A program made the translations under genes and the position numbers. This document shows positions 37,281 through 46,453 of a stretch of 64,000 nucleotides of DNA, in pieces. A model generated the notes under the pieces. It searched no databases. It saw only the letters and a list, made by a program, of their open reading frames with translations, and was not told the origin of the DNA. Source of the stretch: Vagococcus salmoninarum (GTDB lineage Bacteria > Bacillota > Bacilli > Lactobacillales > Vagococcaceae); the NCBI RefSeq assembly GCF_003987495.1, contig NZ_NGJU01000012.1, forward strand, positions 1 to 64,000. The letters run 5' to 3'. Numbering within the stretch: the first letter of the stretch is position 1; each line of letters starts with the position of its first letter.

Positions 37281-37304
37281 CTAATCAATTTAGCTAAGGG
37301 TTTT
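37269..37304. terminator. terminator at the whiA stop
   Basis: AAAACCCTTAGCTAA and TTAGCTAAGGGTTTT form a 15-bp stem with a 5-base loop. The left arm includes the whiA stop codon, and the element also faces the convergent DsbA-like gene. Confidence 0.9.
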
Positions 37305-37309
37305 CTGTT

Positions 37310-37828
37310 TTAGGCGTCTAAAAGTGCTTTAAAGGCTGATTGACTAATTTTTTGATCGAAAATGTCGTCATTAACAACCATAGTTGGCACGAAGATAATT
37401 CCTGCTTCGGCAGCTTCACTGACGATACTCTCAGCAACTGCTGGATCTTCAGCTAAAGTTAAACCTAATGTTTGCTCAGCGAAGTCAGCCACTTCAGCAA
37501 AACTTTCTAAGTTACCCCAGTCATCTTGGCTTTGATAGATTGCCGCGATAGCTGCCAGTCCCTCAGTCGGTTCTTGGGGAACGTACTTATGCATGATGTT
37601 TCCTTTGTCCAAACCAGGTTTGGTTTTATCGAAGAGTTTAATGATTCGTTGGACTTTTCCAGATGCAACATACTCAGCGAAAGTTTCTGCCGACTCATCA
37701 AACCATTGGCGACAATAAGGACAACGTAAATTGACAAATTCAATAACTTTCACTGGTGCCCCAGCATCGCCGATTTTAAGACCCACTTCAGTATTGGTAG
37801 CTGATACGTTAATATTACTAATATCCAT
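37310..37828 (-). CDS. DsbA/thioredoxin-fold protein
   Basis: A 172-residue thioredoxin-fold protein with CPYC at 36-39 after EFVNLR, a helical insertion typical of DsbA-like folds, and a cis-proline loop IIFVPTMVVND. There is no signal peptide, so it acts in the cytoplasm as a thiol oxidoreductase with unknown client. AAAGGATG precedes the ATG. It lies immediately downstream of the clpP terminator, in the same direction. Confidence 0.86.
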   Translation of the reverse strand: MDISNINVSATNTEVGLKIGDAGAPVKVIEFVNLRCPYCRQWFDESAETFAEYVASGKVQRIIKLFDKTKPGLDKGNIMHKYVPQEPTEGLAAIAAIYQSQDDWGNLESFAEVADFAEQTLGLTLAEDPAVAESIVSEAAEAGIIFVPTMVVNDDIFDQKISQSAFKALLDA

Positions 37829-37861
37829 TAAAACACATCCTTTTTATTTGATAAATGCGAT

Positions 37862-37892
37862 AAAGAAAAAGTCAGCAATCAAGCTGACTTTT
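37862..37892 (-). terminator. clpP terminator
   Basis: AAAAGTCAGC and GCTGACTTTT pair around a 6-base loop. The minus strand continues TTTTTCTTTA. Confidence 0.85.
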
Positions 37893-37896
37893 GGTT

Positions 37897-38490
37897 TTAC
37901 TTCATTGCTTTGCTATTAACCATAACTTCGTCAATTAAACCATAAGCTTTTGCTTCTTCAGCACTCATAAAGTTATCACGATCAGTGTCTTTTTCGATAA
38001 CTTCAATTGGTTGGCCAGTTCGTTCAGCTAAAATAGTGTTTAAGCGTTCACGAGTGTTTAAAATATGACGAGCGGCGATTTCGATCTCAGTTGCTTGACC
38101 TTGAGCGCCACCTAAAGGTTGGTGAATCATAATTTCAGCATTCGGTAAGGCAAAACGTTTGCCTTTAGTACCAGCCGTTAATAAGAAGCTGCCCATTGAA
38201 GCGGCCATCCCTAAAACGATTGTTTGAACATCAGCTTTAACAAAATTCATCGTGTCGTAAATGGCTAAGCCAGCTGAAACACTACCACCAGGTGAATTGA
38301 TGTAAATAAAGATGTCTTTATCAGAATCTTGTGCGTCTAAAAATAGTAATTGAGCAATAACCGAGTTAGAGACGTTATCGTCAATTGGCCCACTTAGCAT
38401 AATGATTCTGTCTTTTAATAATCTTGAATAAATATCATAAGCTCTTTCTCCTCGTGAAGACTGCTCAATGACTGTTGGGATTAAATTCAT
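37897..38490 (-). CDS. clpP: ATP-dependent Clp protease proteolytic subunit
   Basis: A 197-residue serine peptidase of family S14 that forms the proteolytic core working with ClpC/ClpE/ClpX. The nucleophile Ser98 lies in GMAASMGSF, His123 in MIHQPLGG, and the N-terminal segment [24 protein letters not shown]-type sequence is typical (here starting [10 protein letters not shown]). A GGAGGAAAG site precedes the ATG. A CtsR-type heptad repeat lies about 95 bases upstream, as expected for class III heat-shock control. Confidence 0.98.
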   Translation of the reverse strand: MNLIPTVIEQSSRGERAYDIYSRLLKDRIIMLSGPIDDNVSNSVIAQLLFLDAQDSDKDIFIYINSPGGSVSAGLAIYDTMNFVKADVQTIVLGMAASMGSFLLTAGTKGKRFALPNAEIMIHQPLGGAQGQATEIEIAARHILNTRERLNTILAERTGQPIEVIEKDTDRDNFMSAEEAKAYGLIDEVMVNSKAMK

Positions 38491-38580
38491 ATGTACTTTC
38501 CTCCTATGTAATCGAAAACGAATTTCTCTACTATTCTAACATAAAAAGTTAGTTAGTGACTAGTTAAAGTGTATCTCAAA

Positions 38581-38597
38581 GGTCAATAAAGGTCAAT
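38581..38597. promoter_or_regulatory. CtsR operator upstream of clpP
   Basis: GGTCAAT-AAA-GGTCAAT is a direct heptad repeat with the 3-base spacing of the CtsR consensus (RGTCAAA-NAN-RGTCAAA). It lies upstream of clpP, a classical CtsR target. Confidence 0.8.
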
Positions 38598-38683
38598 TAA
38601 ATAAGCTTAGATAATTTGCAAAGAATTATCATAAAAACCATGCTATAATTAATCCATTATTAATAAGGTAAGGGAGTGGCTAG

Positions 38684-39196
38684 ATGTATATAGCAATAGT
38701 AAGTTTAATTGGCGTGGTGATTGGCGCTTTAATCGCCATTATTGGTACGAATATAAATAATCGATTTATCTTAAAAGAACTTGATAAACGAACGAAAATG
38801 GCAGAAAAAATGAAAGAGATCGATGTCTTAGTATTACTCAATAAGAAGGTTCATGATATTTTGCAAAAACGGGATGTGGAATTAGCAAGTGCCGCCTTAG
38901 GAGCAGAATATCAAAGTTTCGATGGTTTTGATGATTGTCAGATTACGATTGATGATTATATCTATTTACAATCATACTGTGCTCAAAATCATTATTATTT
39001 GCCAACCTTTATGGTAGATAAATTTTTTGAAAATATTGGTCATCGGAAAATCGTCTTAGATCCCCAAGAAGTTCGTCGAATTGGGGCGTATACGTATCAA
39101 AGTGGCCGAATTGTTCTAGAAGCCTTCTCAGAAGAGATAAACCAAGTCATCGAAGACCGTAAAATCGAATTAAAACAAATTCGTGAGCTTAAATAA
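38684..39196 (+). CDS. membrane-anchored protein, unknown
   Basis: A 170-residue protein with one N-terminal membrane helix (about 3-22), a charged coiled-coil-like stretch (ILKELDKRTKMAEKMKEID), and a soluble remainder with acidic Tyr-rich segments. No family is recognised. AAGGGAG precedes the ATG. It is followed after 31 bases by another small membrane protein, so the two probably form an operon. Confidence 0.72.
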   Translation: MYIAIVSLIGVVIGALIAIIGTNINNRFILKELDKRTKMAEKMKEIDVLVLLNKKVHDILQKRDVELASAALGAEYQSFDGFDDCQITIDDYIYLQSYCAQNHYYLPTFMVDKFFENIGHRKIVLDPQEVRRIGAYTYQSGRIVLEAFSEEINQVIEDRKIELKQIRELK

Positions 39197-39227
39197 GCTG
39201 AGTAATTCAAAGGAGTTTAACTAATAA

Positions 39228-39635
39228 ATGGAGAATCAACTAGGTAATTCATTATATAAGAAACAGAAAGACAGTTTAAAAAATGGTTTAGGATTTACTG
39301 GGGCAGGGATTTTGATTTTTATTTTAGCCGACTTTTTAAGTGCTAAAACCTTTGTCTTGTTAGTCGGTGTTTGTTTTGTTTTTATCGGCACGTATCAATT
39401 TATCATCAAGCGCAATGATGGGGTTGAATTTTTTTCCGAAGGTATTTTAATTAAAGAAAATAATAAGGTAAAAGTCATTAAAGAAACTGAAATTGCTAAT
39501 CTTGAATTTCAAAAAGCCCAAGGGGGATACTATCCGGTGGTTCATCTGAAAGATGGTCAAAAGTATCCGATTAAACACTTTGCGAAAGGCGATTTTAAGG
39601 AGTTTTTGACAATTTACCAAAAACGTTTCAAGTAA
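39228..39635 (+). CDS. small membrane protein with C-terminal beta domain, unknown
   Basis: A 135-residue protein with two adjacent membrane helices (about 20-38 and 41-60), then a strand-rich C-terminal region (IKENNKVKVIKETEIANLEF, YYPVVHLKDGQKYPI) reminiscent of small PH-like membrane proteins. The family is not identified. AAAGGAG is 12 bases from the ATG, a rather long spacing. Confidence 0.68.
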   Translation: MENQLGNSLYKKQKDSLKNGLGFTGAGILIFILADFLSAKTFVLLVGVCFVFIGTYQFIIKRNDGVEFFSEGILIKENNKVKVIKETEIANLEFQKAQGGYYPVVHLKDGQKYPIKHFAKGDFKEFLTIYQKRFK

Positions 39636-39756
39636 AAAACTCTGTTATTAAAAGGTTCCTTTGTTATTAAAGTGACTAATAAACAGTGCATATCCTTGGT
39701 TTTAATGACTAAAGAGTGTCATAATTAAGTTATTAAATAAAAGGAGGAAGAAACAT

Positions 39757-39999
39757 ATGTCATTTTTATGGTCATTAATAGTTGGAGCGATTATCGGTGC
39801 TGTTGCAGGAGCAATCACTAGTAAAGGTGAGTCCATGGGTTGGATTGCGAACATTGTGGCTGGGCTTGTGGGTTCCTCAATCGGTCAAGGGTTACTAGGT
39901 CATTGGGGACCAAGCTTAGCAGGGATGGCAATCATTCCTTCAATTGCTGGGGCAGTGATATTAGTCGCAGTTCTGTCATTTTTCTTAGGCAAGAAGTAA
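39757..39999 (+). CDS. GlsB/YeaQ/YmgE family stress-response membrane protein
   Basis: An 80-residue protein made of three glycine-rich hydrophobic segments (IVGAIIGAVAGAITSKG, IVAGLVGSSIGQGLLG, IPSIAGAVILVAVLSFF), matching the Transgly_assoc (GlsB/YeaQ) family associated with general stress in Gram-positives. AAAGGAGGAAG precedes the ATG. A terminator follows. The molecular role in the family is not known. Confidence 0.88.
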   Translation: MSFLWSLIVGAIIGAVAGAITSKGESMGWIANIVAGLVGSSIGQGLLGHWGPSLAGMAIIPSIAGAVILVAVLSFFLGKK

Positions 40000-40012
40000 G
40001 TTAAAAAAATTA

Positions 40013-40056
40013 GGCTCCAAACTGTCACTGATTAGGTGATAGTTTGGAGTTTTTTG
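40013..40056 (+). terminator. terminator of the GlsB-family gene
   Basis: CTCCAAACTGTCAC pairs with GGTGATAGTTTGGAG around a 6-base loop, followed by TTTTTTG. Confidence 0.92.
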
Positions 40057-40159
40057 TTTTAAATGATTAATCATTTTAGCGATGCTAAGAGTAAGATGAG
40101 CTAGTTGAGATGATAGCTTATCTTATTAAAGTGCAAGTAAGAGTAATTAGTTTGGGAAA

Positions 40160-40194
40160 ATAAAAAAAACTACTAAATTAAGCAATTAGTAGTT
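40160..40194 (-). terminator. minus-strand terminator downstream of the tRNA
   Basis: AACTACTAA and TTAGTAGTT (9 bp) with a 9-base loop; the minus strand then has eight T. The only leftward gene upstream is the tRNA about 180 bases away, so either the tRNA precursor is long or a small RNA lies between. Confidence 0.75.
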
Positions 40195-40288
40195 GGGTCG
40201 TTTATCAGATTGTTGCAAGAGCAGTTAAGTCATATTTTTATTGGCTTAACTTCTATGGCAAGGGTTATTGATGTGGCACCTATTTTTT

Positions 40289-40352
40289 GACTTTCATATA
40301 ATATTACTTTTTTAATCTATCACCTTTTGTGGTAAGATAGGTGATGAAAGTC
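40289..40352. other. bulged dyad between the tRNA and the terminator
   Basis: GACTTTC (40289-40295) pairs with GAAAGTC (40346-40352). Directly inside on the 3' side, ATCACC (40319-40324) pairs with GGTGAT (40340-40345). Together they make a stacked stem with one large bulge. No open frame is present here. It could be part of a small RNA or an RNA processing element. Confidence 0.35.
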
Positions 40353-40374
40353 GCCGGTTTTATTAATAAAAAAA

Positions 40375-40446
40375 TACGCCCTAAGGGAATCGAACCCCTG
40401 TCTCAAGAACCGGAATCTTACGTGATATCCACTACACTAAGGGCGC
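40375..40446 (-). tRNA. tRNA-Arg (anticodon CCG)
   Basis: A full cloverleaf on the minus strand. The acceptor stem is GCGCCCT/AGGGCGT (first pair G-U), with D-arm GTGTAGTGGATATCAC and anticodon stem TAAGA/TCTTG holding loop TTCCGGT (anticodon CCG, codon CGG). The T-arm is AGGGG-TTCGATT-CCCTT and the discriminator is A. CCA is not encoded; a T-run follows directly. Confidence 0.93.
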
Positions 40447-40544
40447 ATAACAAAGACTAGTTTATCTAATATTCAGGAAAATAGCAAGTACATTTTATCA
40501 TTATGTCGAAAAAGATCGAAAAAGATAGAAAGAAGTGTAATAAC

Positions 40545-41873
40545 ATGCAATTTAACCAAAACTTTAGTCAGCAACAAAAGCAAATGCAGAAGATGGCAAT
40601 GACCCAACAATTACAACAGTCCATTCAAATGCTTCAATATAACACCGAAGACCTCCGTAGCTTCCTAGAAAATAAAGCTTTAGAAAATCCATTGATGGAT
40701 GTCAAAGTTGAAAGTGATTACGCAGAACAACCAATTAGAAAAAGTAGCAATCAAAATTATCAAGAACAAGAAAATAATTACTTGAATCAAATACCGGATC
40801 GCAGCATCTCGCTATTCGAATTTTTACTAGAACAGATCCATTTAAATTACCGAGATACTTATTTACGGCAATTAATTATCTTTTTAGTAGAATACATAGA
40901 CGTTAATGGCTATTTGACGATTGCCTTAGAAGAAGCGATGACAGTCACAGGGGCCAGTTATATCCAAATGTTAGACGGTCTGACCTTGTTGCAACAATTA
41001 GATCCAGCCGGCGTTGGTGCTAGAGATCTACAAGAATGTTTGTTATTACAAATTGAGCGCGACGACCAGGCGCCAGAGTTAGCCTATATTGTAATAGAAG
41101 AAGAATTTGAAAATTTTGCTAATCGCAAGTGGCAAGAAGTCGCTACTAAGTATGCAGTAGAACGATCAGTAATCCAAGGCATTCACGATTACGTGCAGCT
41201 GCTCAGTCCTTTTCCTGGAGCAGCCTTTGGGGATACCGATGAACAATTCATCAATCCGGATCTATTAGTTAAAATTTCAGAAGATAAACTTCAAGTCTTA
41301 TCAACTAGAAGTGGTGCCCCAGTCATTGAATTTCAACAAAGCTATTTTGATAAGATGGAAAAGACTGGCGATCGTGAAGTTAAGAAATACATTAAAGAAA
41401 AAAAGTCTGAATTTGACTGGATTAAACGCAGTGTTGAACAACGAGGCGATACTATTTTAAGAGTGGGAACAGAAATTGTTACAAGGCAAAGAGAATTCTT
41501 CTTACAATCTGAACGGCCATTAAAACCCATGACCTTAAAAGAAATTGCTGAAGTGATTGATGTTCATGAGTCCACAGTCAGTCGTTCGATCAATGGTAAA
41601 TACTTGCAAACTACATTTGGTATCTTTGAACTAAAGTCCTTCTTTAGTACTGGCCTAAGTCAAGATAACGGCGATGAAGATGTTTCAGCAGCTAATATCC
41701 AAAGAAGAATGAAGCAATTGATTGATCAAGAAGATAAAAACAAACCTTTATCAGATCAAAAGCTAGTAGATTTATTAAAAGCTGAGGCCTTAGTGTTGTC
41801 TCGCCGAACAGTAGCGAAATATCGGGATATCTTAAATATTCCCTCATCTGCCAAACGACGAAGATATGATTAA
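40545..41873 (+). CDS. rpoN: RNA polymerase sigma-54 factor
   Basis: A 442-residue sigma-54. The Gln/Met-rich region I (SQQQKQMQKMAMTQQLQQSIQMLQ) for activator response is followed by the core-binding region, the HTH segment (LKEIAEVIDVHESTVSRSINGKY) and the RpoN box (SRRTVAKYRDIL) near the C-terminus. In Enterococcus/Listeria relatives it drives mannose-type PTS operons with LevR/ManR activators. The ATG at 40545 is chosen, as AAGAAG lies upstream and it gives the family start; the earlier in-frame ATG has no ribosome site. It lies just upstream of cggR. Confidence 0.95.
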   Translation: MQFNQNFSQQQKQMQKMAMTQQLQQSIQMLQYNTEDLRSFLENKALENPLMDVKVESDYAEQPIRKSSNQNYQEQENNYLNQIPDRSISLFEFLLEQIHLNYRDTYLRQLIIFLVEYIDVNGYLTIALEEAMTVTGASYIQMLDGLTLLQQLDPAGVGARDLQECLLLQIERDDQAPELAYIVIEEEFENFANRKWQEVATKYAVERSVIQGIHDYVQLLSPFPGAAFGDTDEQFINPDLLVKISEDKLQVLSTRSGAPVIEFQQSYFDKMEKTGDREVKKYIKEKKSEFDWIKRSVEQRGDTILRVGTEIVTRQREFFLQSERPLKPMTLKEIAEVIDVHESTVSRSINGKYLQTTFGIFELKSFFSTGLSQDNGDEDVSAANIQRRMKQLIDQEDKNKPLSDQKLVDLLKAEALVLSRRTVAKYRDILNIPSSAKRRRYD

Positions 41874-41951
41874 TAACTGATGGAAAGGCTAAGAATATGA
41901 GTTCTTAGTCTTTAATTCTCTAAATAAGGAAGAAATAAAAAGGCTTTTCAC

Positions 41952-41980
41952 TTGCTAAAGAAGTTATTTAGTGATACACT
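41952..41980 (+). promoter_or_regulatory. cggR-glycolysis operon promoter
   Basis: TTGCTA (41952-41957), 17-base spacer, TACACT (41975-41980), about 130 bases upstream of cggR. Confidence 0.7.
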
Positions 41981-41994
41981 AATTTTGTAAGGTT

Positions 41995-42049
41995 GATAAA
42001 GAGGGATGCAGTTAAAGACGCATAAAATCCGGATTTATCATTTTTTTTT
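41995..42049 (+). terminator. terminator-like hairpin in the cggR leader
   Basis: GATAAA pairs with TTTATC and, after a 3x3 internal loop, GGAT pairs with ATCC; nine T follow directly. Located between the promoter and cggR, it may act as an attenuator of the glycolytic operon, or simply be a weak terminator. Confidence 0.5.
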
Positions 42050-42111
42050 GGAAGTGATGGGTCGGAAAACGACGCACTAGGTCATTTCGCGTCCAACGAA
42101 GGAGCAGAGCA

Positions 42112-43161
42112 ATGGAAAATCAAATTGAATTGATTGAACAAATCGCTCCAGATATGATGGATGTTGTTCAAGAGCGTTACCATATCTTACGAAACATTCA
42201 TTGGATGTCACCAGTTGGTCGACGGACATTGGCGTTAAAAATGGGAATGACAGAAAGAGTATTAAGGACAGAAACAGACTTACTGAAAAACTTACAATTG
42301 ATTGAAACCTCAAAAAGTGGCATGACATTAACGGCTACTGGTAAGAAAGTTATGACAGGGTTGGAGTCGCTGATGGGTCAATATTCGGGGATGAAACAAA
42401 AAGAACGTCGCTTAGCAGAATTGTTCAATATTGAAAAATGTATTATTGCTGGCGGTGAAAGTGACGATGAAGGCAAAGTTCTTGCAAGCTTTGGTCAAAT
42501 TGTTACAGAGTCTTTAAGTCAATTGTTACCAGATAAAGAAAATGTGATTGCAGTAATGGGTGGCACAACAATGGCAACCGTTGCTGAAAACATGTCGATT
42601 CTCGATCACAACATTCGAAATAATATCTTTGTACCAGCCCGTGGTGGAATTGGTGAAACTATTGATATTCAAGCGAATTCCGTGAGTGCGTTAATGGCAG
42701 CTAAAACAGGTGGCACTTCAAGACCACTGTATGTACCAGAACGAGTGAGTCACGAGACATATCAATCGTTATTGCAAGAACCCTTTGTTAAACAAGTGTT
42801 GAACTTAATTAGTGAGACAACTTGTGTCATTCACGGCATTGGCCGAGCGTTACATATGGCTGCTAGAAGAGGAATGACAGAGCAAGAAATGGTAATGTTA
42901 AAAAACAACGGTGCAGTAGCTGAGTCATTTGGATACTTTTTCGATGACAATGGTGAAGTTGTTTACAAAATACCAAGAATTGGGTTACAACTTAAAGATC
43001 TTCAAAAAGTTCCATATATCTTGGCAGTTGCTGGTGGGAAATCCAAAGCTAATGCCATTCAAGCATATATGAAACACGCTCCCCAGCAAACTTGGTTAAT
43101 TACCGATGAAGGGGCAGCAAACATGATTTTAGAATTAGCGAGTGCGAAAGAGCCTCACTAA
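42112..43161 (+). CDS. cggR: central glycolytic genes regulator
   Basis: A 349-residue SorC/DeoR-type repressor with an N-terminal winged helix (GRRTLALKMGMTERVLRTETDLLKN, about 40-65) and a C-terminal sugar-phosphate-binding domain (VIAVMGGTTMATVAENM, GGIGETIDIQANSVS). CggR represses the gap operon and is released by fructose-1,6-bisphosphate. Its position as first gene of gap-pgk-tpiA-gpmI-eno is the Bacillus arrangement. The leader has a hairpin GTCG/CGAC and GACGC/GCGTC arms that could overlap its operator. GGAG precedes the ATG. Confidence 0.96.
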   Translation: MENQIELIEQIAPDMMDVVQERYHILRNIHWMSPVGRRTLALKMGMTERVLRTETDLLKNLQLIETSKSGMTLTATGKKVMTGLESLMGQYSGMKQKERRLAELFNIEKCIIAGGESDDEGKVLASFGQIVTESLSQLLPDKENVIAVMGGTTMATVAENMSILDHNIRNNIFVPARGGIGETIDIQANSVSALMAAKTGGTSRPLYVPERVSHETYQSLLQEPFVKQVLNLISETTCVIHGIGRALHMAARRGMTEQEMVMLKNNGAVAESFGYFFDDNGEVVYKIPRIGLQLKDLQKVPYILAVAGGKSKANAIQAYMKHAPQQTWLITDEGAANMILELASAKEPH

Positions 43162-43180
43162 TACTAAAATATTAAACTTG

Positions 43181-43207
43181 ATTTTAAAAGAGGTAACTCT
43201 TTAAAAT
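43181..43207 (+). other. stable mRNA hairpin between cggR and gap
   Basis: ATTTTAAAAGAG pairs with CTCTTTAAAAT (one bulged A) around a GTAA loop of the GNRA type, with no U-tract. In Bacillus the cggR-gapA transcript is cleaved by an RNase near such a stem, stabilising gapA mRNA. A similar role is likely here. Confidence 0.55.
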
Positions 43208-43246
43208 AATAAATTTGTTTCGATTTTCTAAAGGAGGAAATTTCGC

Positions 43247-44251
43247 ATGACAGTTAAAGTAGGTATTAATGGATTTGGACGTATCGGACGCTTAGCCTTC
43301 CGTCGTATCCAAGAAGTAGAAGGTATTGAAGTTGTTGCAATCAATGATTTAACAGATTCAAAAATGTTGGCTCATTTATTAAAATATGATACAACTCAAG
43401 GACGTTTCAACGGTGACGTTGAAGTTCATGATGGTTTCTTCAATGTTAACGGTAAAGAAGTTAAAGTTTTAGCTAACCGTAACCCAGAAGAATTACCATG
43501 GGGCGACTTAGGAGTTGAAATCGTATTAGAATGTACTGGTTTCTTCACATCTAAAGAAGGCGCTGAAAAACACCTTAAAGGTGGAGCTAAACGTGTTGTT
43601 ATCTCTGCTCCAGGTGGAAATGACGTTCCGACAATCGTTTATAACACTAACCATGATATCTTAACTGGTAAAGAAACAGTTATCTCAGGTGCTTCATGTA
43701 CGACTAACTGTTTAGCGCCAATGGCTGATGTTTTAAACAAAGAATTTGGAATCATTGAAGGCTTAATGACTACAATCCATGCTTACACAGGTGACCAAAT
43801 GACTCTTGATGGACCTCACCCTGGTGGCGATTTCCGTCGTGCGCGTGCGGCTGCTGAAAACATTATCCCTAACACAACTGGTGCTGCTAAAGCAATTGGT
43901 TTAGTAATTCCAGACTTAAACGGTAAATTAGACGGAGCAGCTCAACGTGTTCCTGTTGCAACTGGTTCTTTAACTGAATTAGTTACTGTTTTAGACAAAA
44001 AAGTAACAGTTGATGAAGTTAATGCAGCGATGAAAGCAGCAGCTAACGAATCTTACGGTTACACAGCTGACGCTATCGTTTCTTCTGATATCGTAGGTAT
44101 GACTTACGGATCATTATTTGACGAAACACAAACTAAAGTTATGACTGTTGGCGATAACCAATTAGTTAAAACTGTTGCTTGGTATGACAATGAAATGTCA
44201 TACACTGCACAATTAGTTCGTACGTTAGAGTACTTTGCTAAATTAGGTTAA
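43247..44251 (+). CDS. gap: glyceraldehyde-3-phosphate dehydrogenase (glycolytic, NAD)
   Basis: A 334-residue GAPDH with the NAD fold [14 protein letters not shown], catalytic Cys in [12 protein letters not shown] (around 150) and the [16 protein letters not shown] segment. It oxidises glyceraldehyde-3-phosphate to 1,3-bisphosphoglycerate with NAD. AAAGGAGGAAA precedes the ATG. Codon use is strongly biased, as in highly expressed genes. An upstream stable hairpin and a downstream terminator-like hairpin would let it accumulate more mRNA than its operon partners. Confidence 0.98.
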   Translation: MTVKVGINGFGRIGRLAFRRIQEVEGIEVVAINDLTDSKMLAHLLKYDTTQGRFNGDVEVHDGFFNVNGKEVKVLANRNPEELPWGDLGVEIVLECTGFFTSKEGAEKHLKGGAKRVVISAPGGNDVPTIVYNTNHDILTGKETVISGASCTTNCLAPMADVLNKEFGIIEGLMTTIHAYTGDQMTLDGPHPGGDFRRARAAAENIIPNTTGAAKAIGLVIPDLNGKLDGAAQRVPVATGSLTELVTVLDKKVTVDEVNAAMKAAANESYGYTADAIVSSDIVGMTYGSLFDETQTKVMTVGDNQLVKTVAWYDNEMSYTAQLVRTLEYFAKLG

Positions 44252-44291
44252 TTCAAACTGTCACATTAAAGTTTAAATTAGTCATCAAATA

Positions 44292-44328
44292 AGCGGGGAA
44301 GCATCGCGCTTCCTCGCTTTTTATCTTT
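44292..44328 (+). terminator. terminator-like hairpin between gap and pgk
   Basis: AGCGGGGAAGC and GCTTCCTCGCT (one G-U) with a 5-base loop, followed by TTTTATCTTTT. It probably ends part of the gap transcripts before pgk. Confidence 0.75.
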
Positions 44329-44382
44329 TAGTAAAGAAAAAACCAACCTTAAAACCAATATCCTTTAGGAGGCACAATAGTA

Positions 44383-45579
44383 ATGGCTAAAAAAACTGTT
44401 AAAGATGTAGAATTAAAAGATAAAAAAGTCTTAGTGCGCGTTGACTTTAATGTCCCATTGAAAGATGGCGTAATTACCAATGACAACCGTATCGAAGCTG
44501 CTTTACCAACAATCCAATACATTGCAGAACAAGGGGGAAAAGCAATTCTTTTCTCACATTTAGGCCGTGTTAAAGAAGAAGCGGATAAAGAAGGCAAATC
44601 ACTTCGCCCAATCGCCGCTCGTTTAAGCGAATTATTAGGCAAAGAAGTTATCTTTGTTCCTGAAACTCGTGGTACTGAATTAGAAACAGCAATCAACAAC
44701 TTACAAGCTGGTGAAGTTTTATTAGTCGAAAACACTCGTTTTGAAGACATTGATGGCAGTAAAGAAAGTAAAAATGCTCCTGAATTAGGAAAATATTGGG
44801 CTTCTTTAGGCGACGATATTTTTGTTAACGATGCTTTCGGAACGGCTCACCGTGCTCACGCATCAAACGTTGGGATTTCATCTAACGTGACAAACGCAAC
44901 AGCTGGTTTCTTAATGGAAAATGAAATTAAATTTATTAAAGAAGCAGTTGAAGCACCAGTTCGTCCCTTTGTAGCGATCTTAGGTGGCTCAAAAGTGTCA
45001 GATAAAATTGGCGTTATTGAGAACTTAATTGAAAAAGCTGACAAAGTAATCGTTGGTGGTGGAATGACTTACACGTTCTACGCTGCTAAAGGCATTGAAA
45101 TTGGTGATTCATTAGTTGAACTTGATAAAGTTGAATTAGCGAAATCATTAATCGAAAAAGCTGGCGATAAATTAGTCTTACCAGTTGATTCAATCGAAGC
45201 CAACGCATTTGCTGGCTACACTGAATTAAAAGCAACTGAAGGCGAAGCTGTCGATAAAGGTTTCTTAGGGTTAGATATCGGACCAAAAACAATTGAATTA
45301 TTCGAATCAGTCATTGATGGTGCGAAAACAGTTGTTTGGAACGGACCAATGGGCGTCTTTGAAAACGAAGACTTCGCAAAAGGAACAATCGCTGTGATGG
45401 ATGCAATTGCTGCTCAAGCAGGAGCAACTTCAATCATCGGTGGTGGCGATTCAGCTGCTGCAGCGATCAACTTAGGCCGTGCAGACAAGTTCTCATGGAT
45501 TTCAACAGGTGGCGGTGCTTCTCTAGAATTACTAGAAGGCAAAGAATTACCTGGCTTATCTGCTTTAACTGAAAAGTAA
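44383..45579 (+). CDS. pgk: phosphoglycerate kinase
   Basis: A 398-residue two-lobed kinase making ATP from 1,3-bisphosphoglycerate. Signatures are [22 protein letters not shown], the [12 protein letters not shown] loop and the nucleotide-binding [13 protein letters not shown] near the C-terminus. AGGAGGCAC precedes the ATG. It lies 131 bases after gap, separated by a terminator-like hairpin, so expression depends on read-through or a promoter not recognised here. Confidence 0.98.
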   Translation: MAKKTVKDVELKDKKVLVRVDFNVPLKDGVITNDNRIEAALPTIQYIAEQGGKAILFSHLGRVKEEADKEGKSLRPIAARLSELLGKEVIFVPETRGTELETAINNLQAGEVLLVENTRFEDIDGSKESKNAPELGKYWASLGDDIFVNDAFGTAHRAHASNVGISSNVTNATAGFLMENEIKFIKEAVEAPVRPFVAILGGSKVSDKIGVIENLIEKADKVIVGGGMTYTFYAAKGIEIGDSLVELDKVELAKSLIEKAGDKLVLPVDSIEANAFAGYTELKATEGEAVDKGFLGLDIGPKTIELFESVIDGAKTVVWNGPMGVFENEDFAKGTIAVMDAIAAQAGATSIIGGGDSAAAAINLGRADKFSWISTGGGASLELLEGKELPGLSALTEK

Positions 45580-45681
45580 GGGGAACGTTGTTTCGTCGAA
45601 CTGACTCTCAAAGTGTCACCAAAAATTAAGATCGGCAGGGACAACACTCTACCGATTAATCAAAACAAATTCAACTTATAG

Positions 45682-46452
<771 letters not shown>

Positions 46453-46453
46453 T

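Noticed and set aside
40274-40290. Sigma-54 (-24/-12) promoter starting TGGCAC near rpoN
   Set aside because: The GG element is present but the -12 GC is replaced by T residues, and no suitable gene follows in the right direction.
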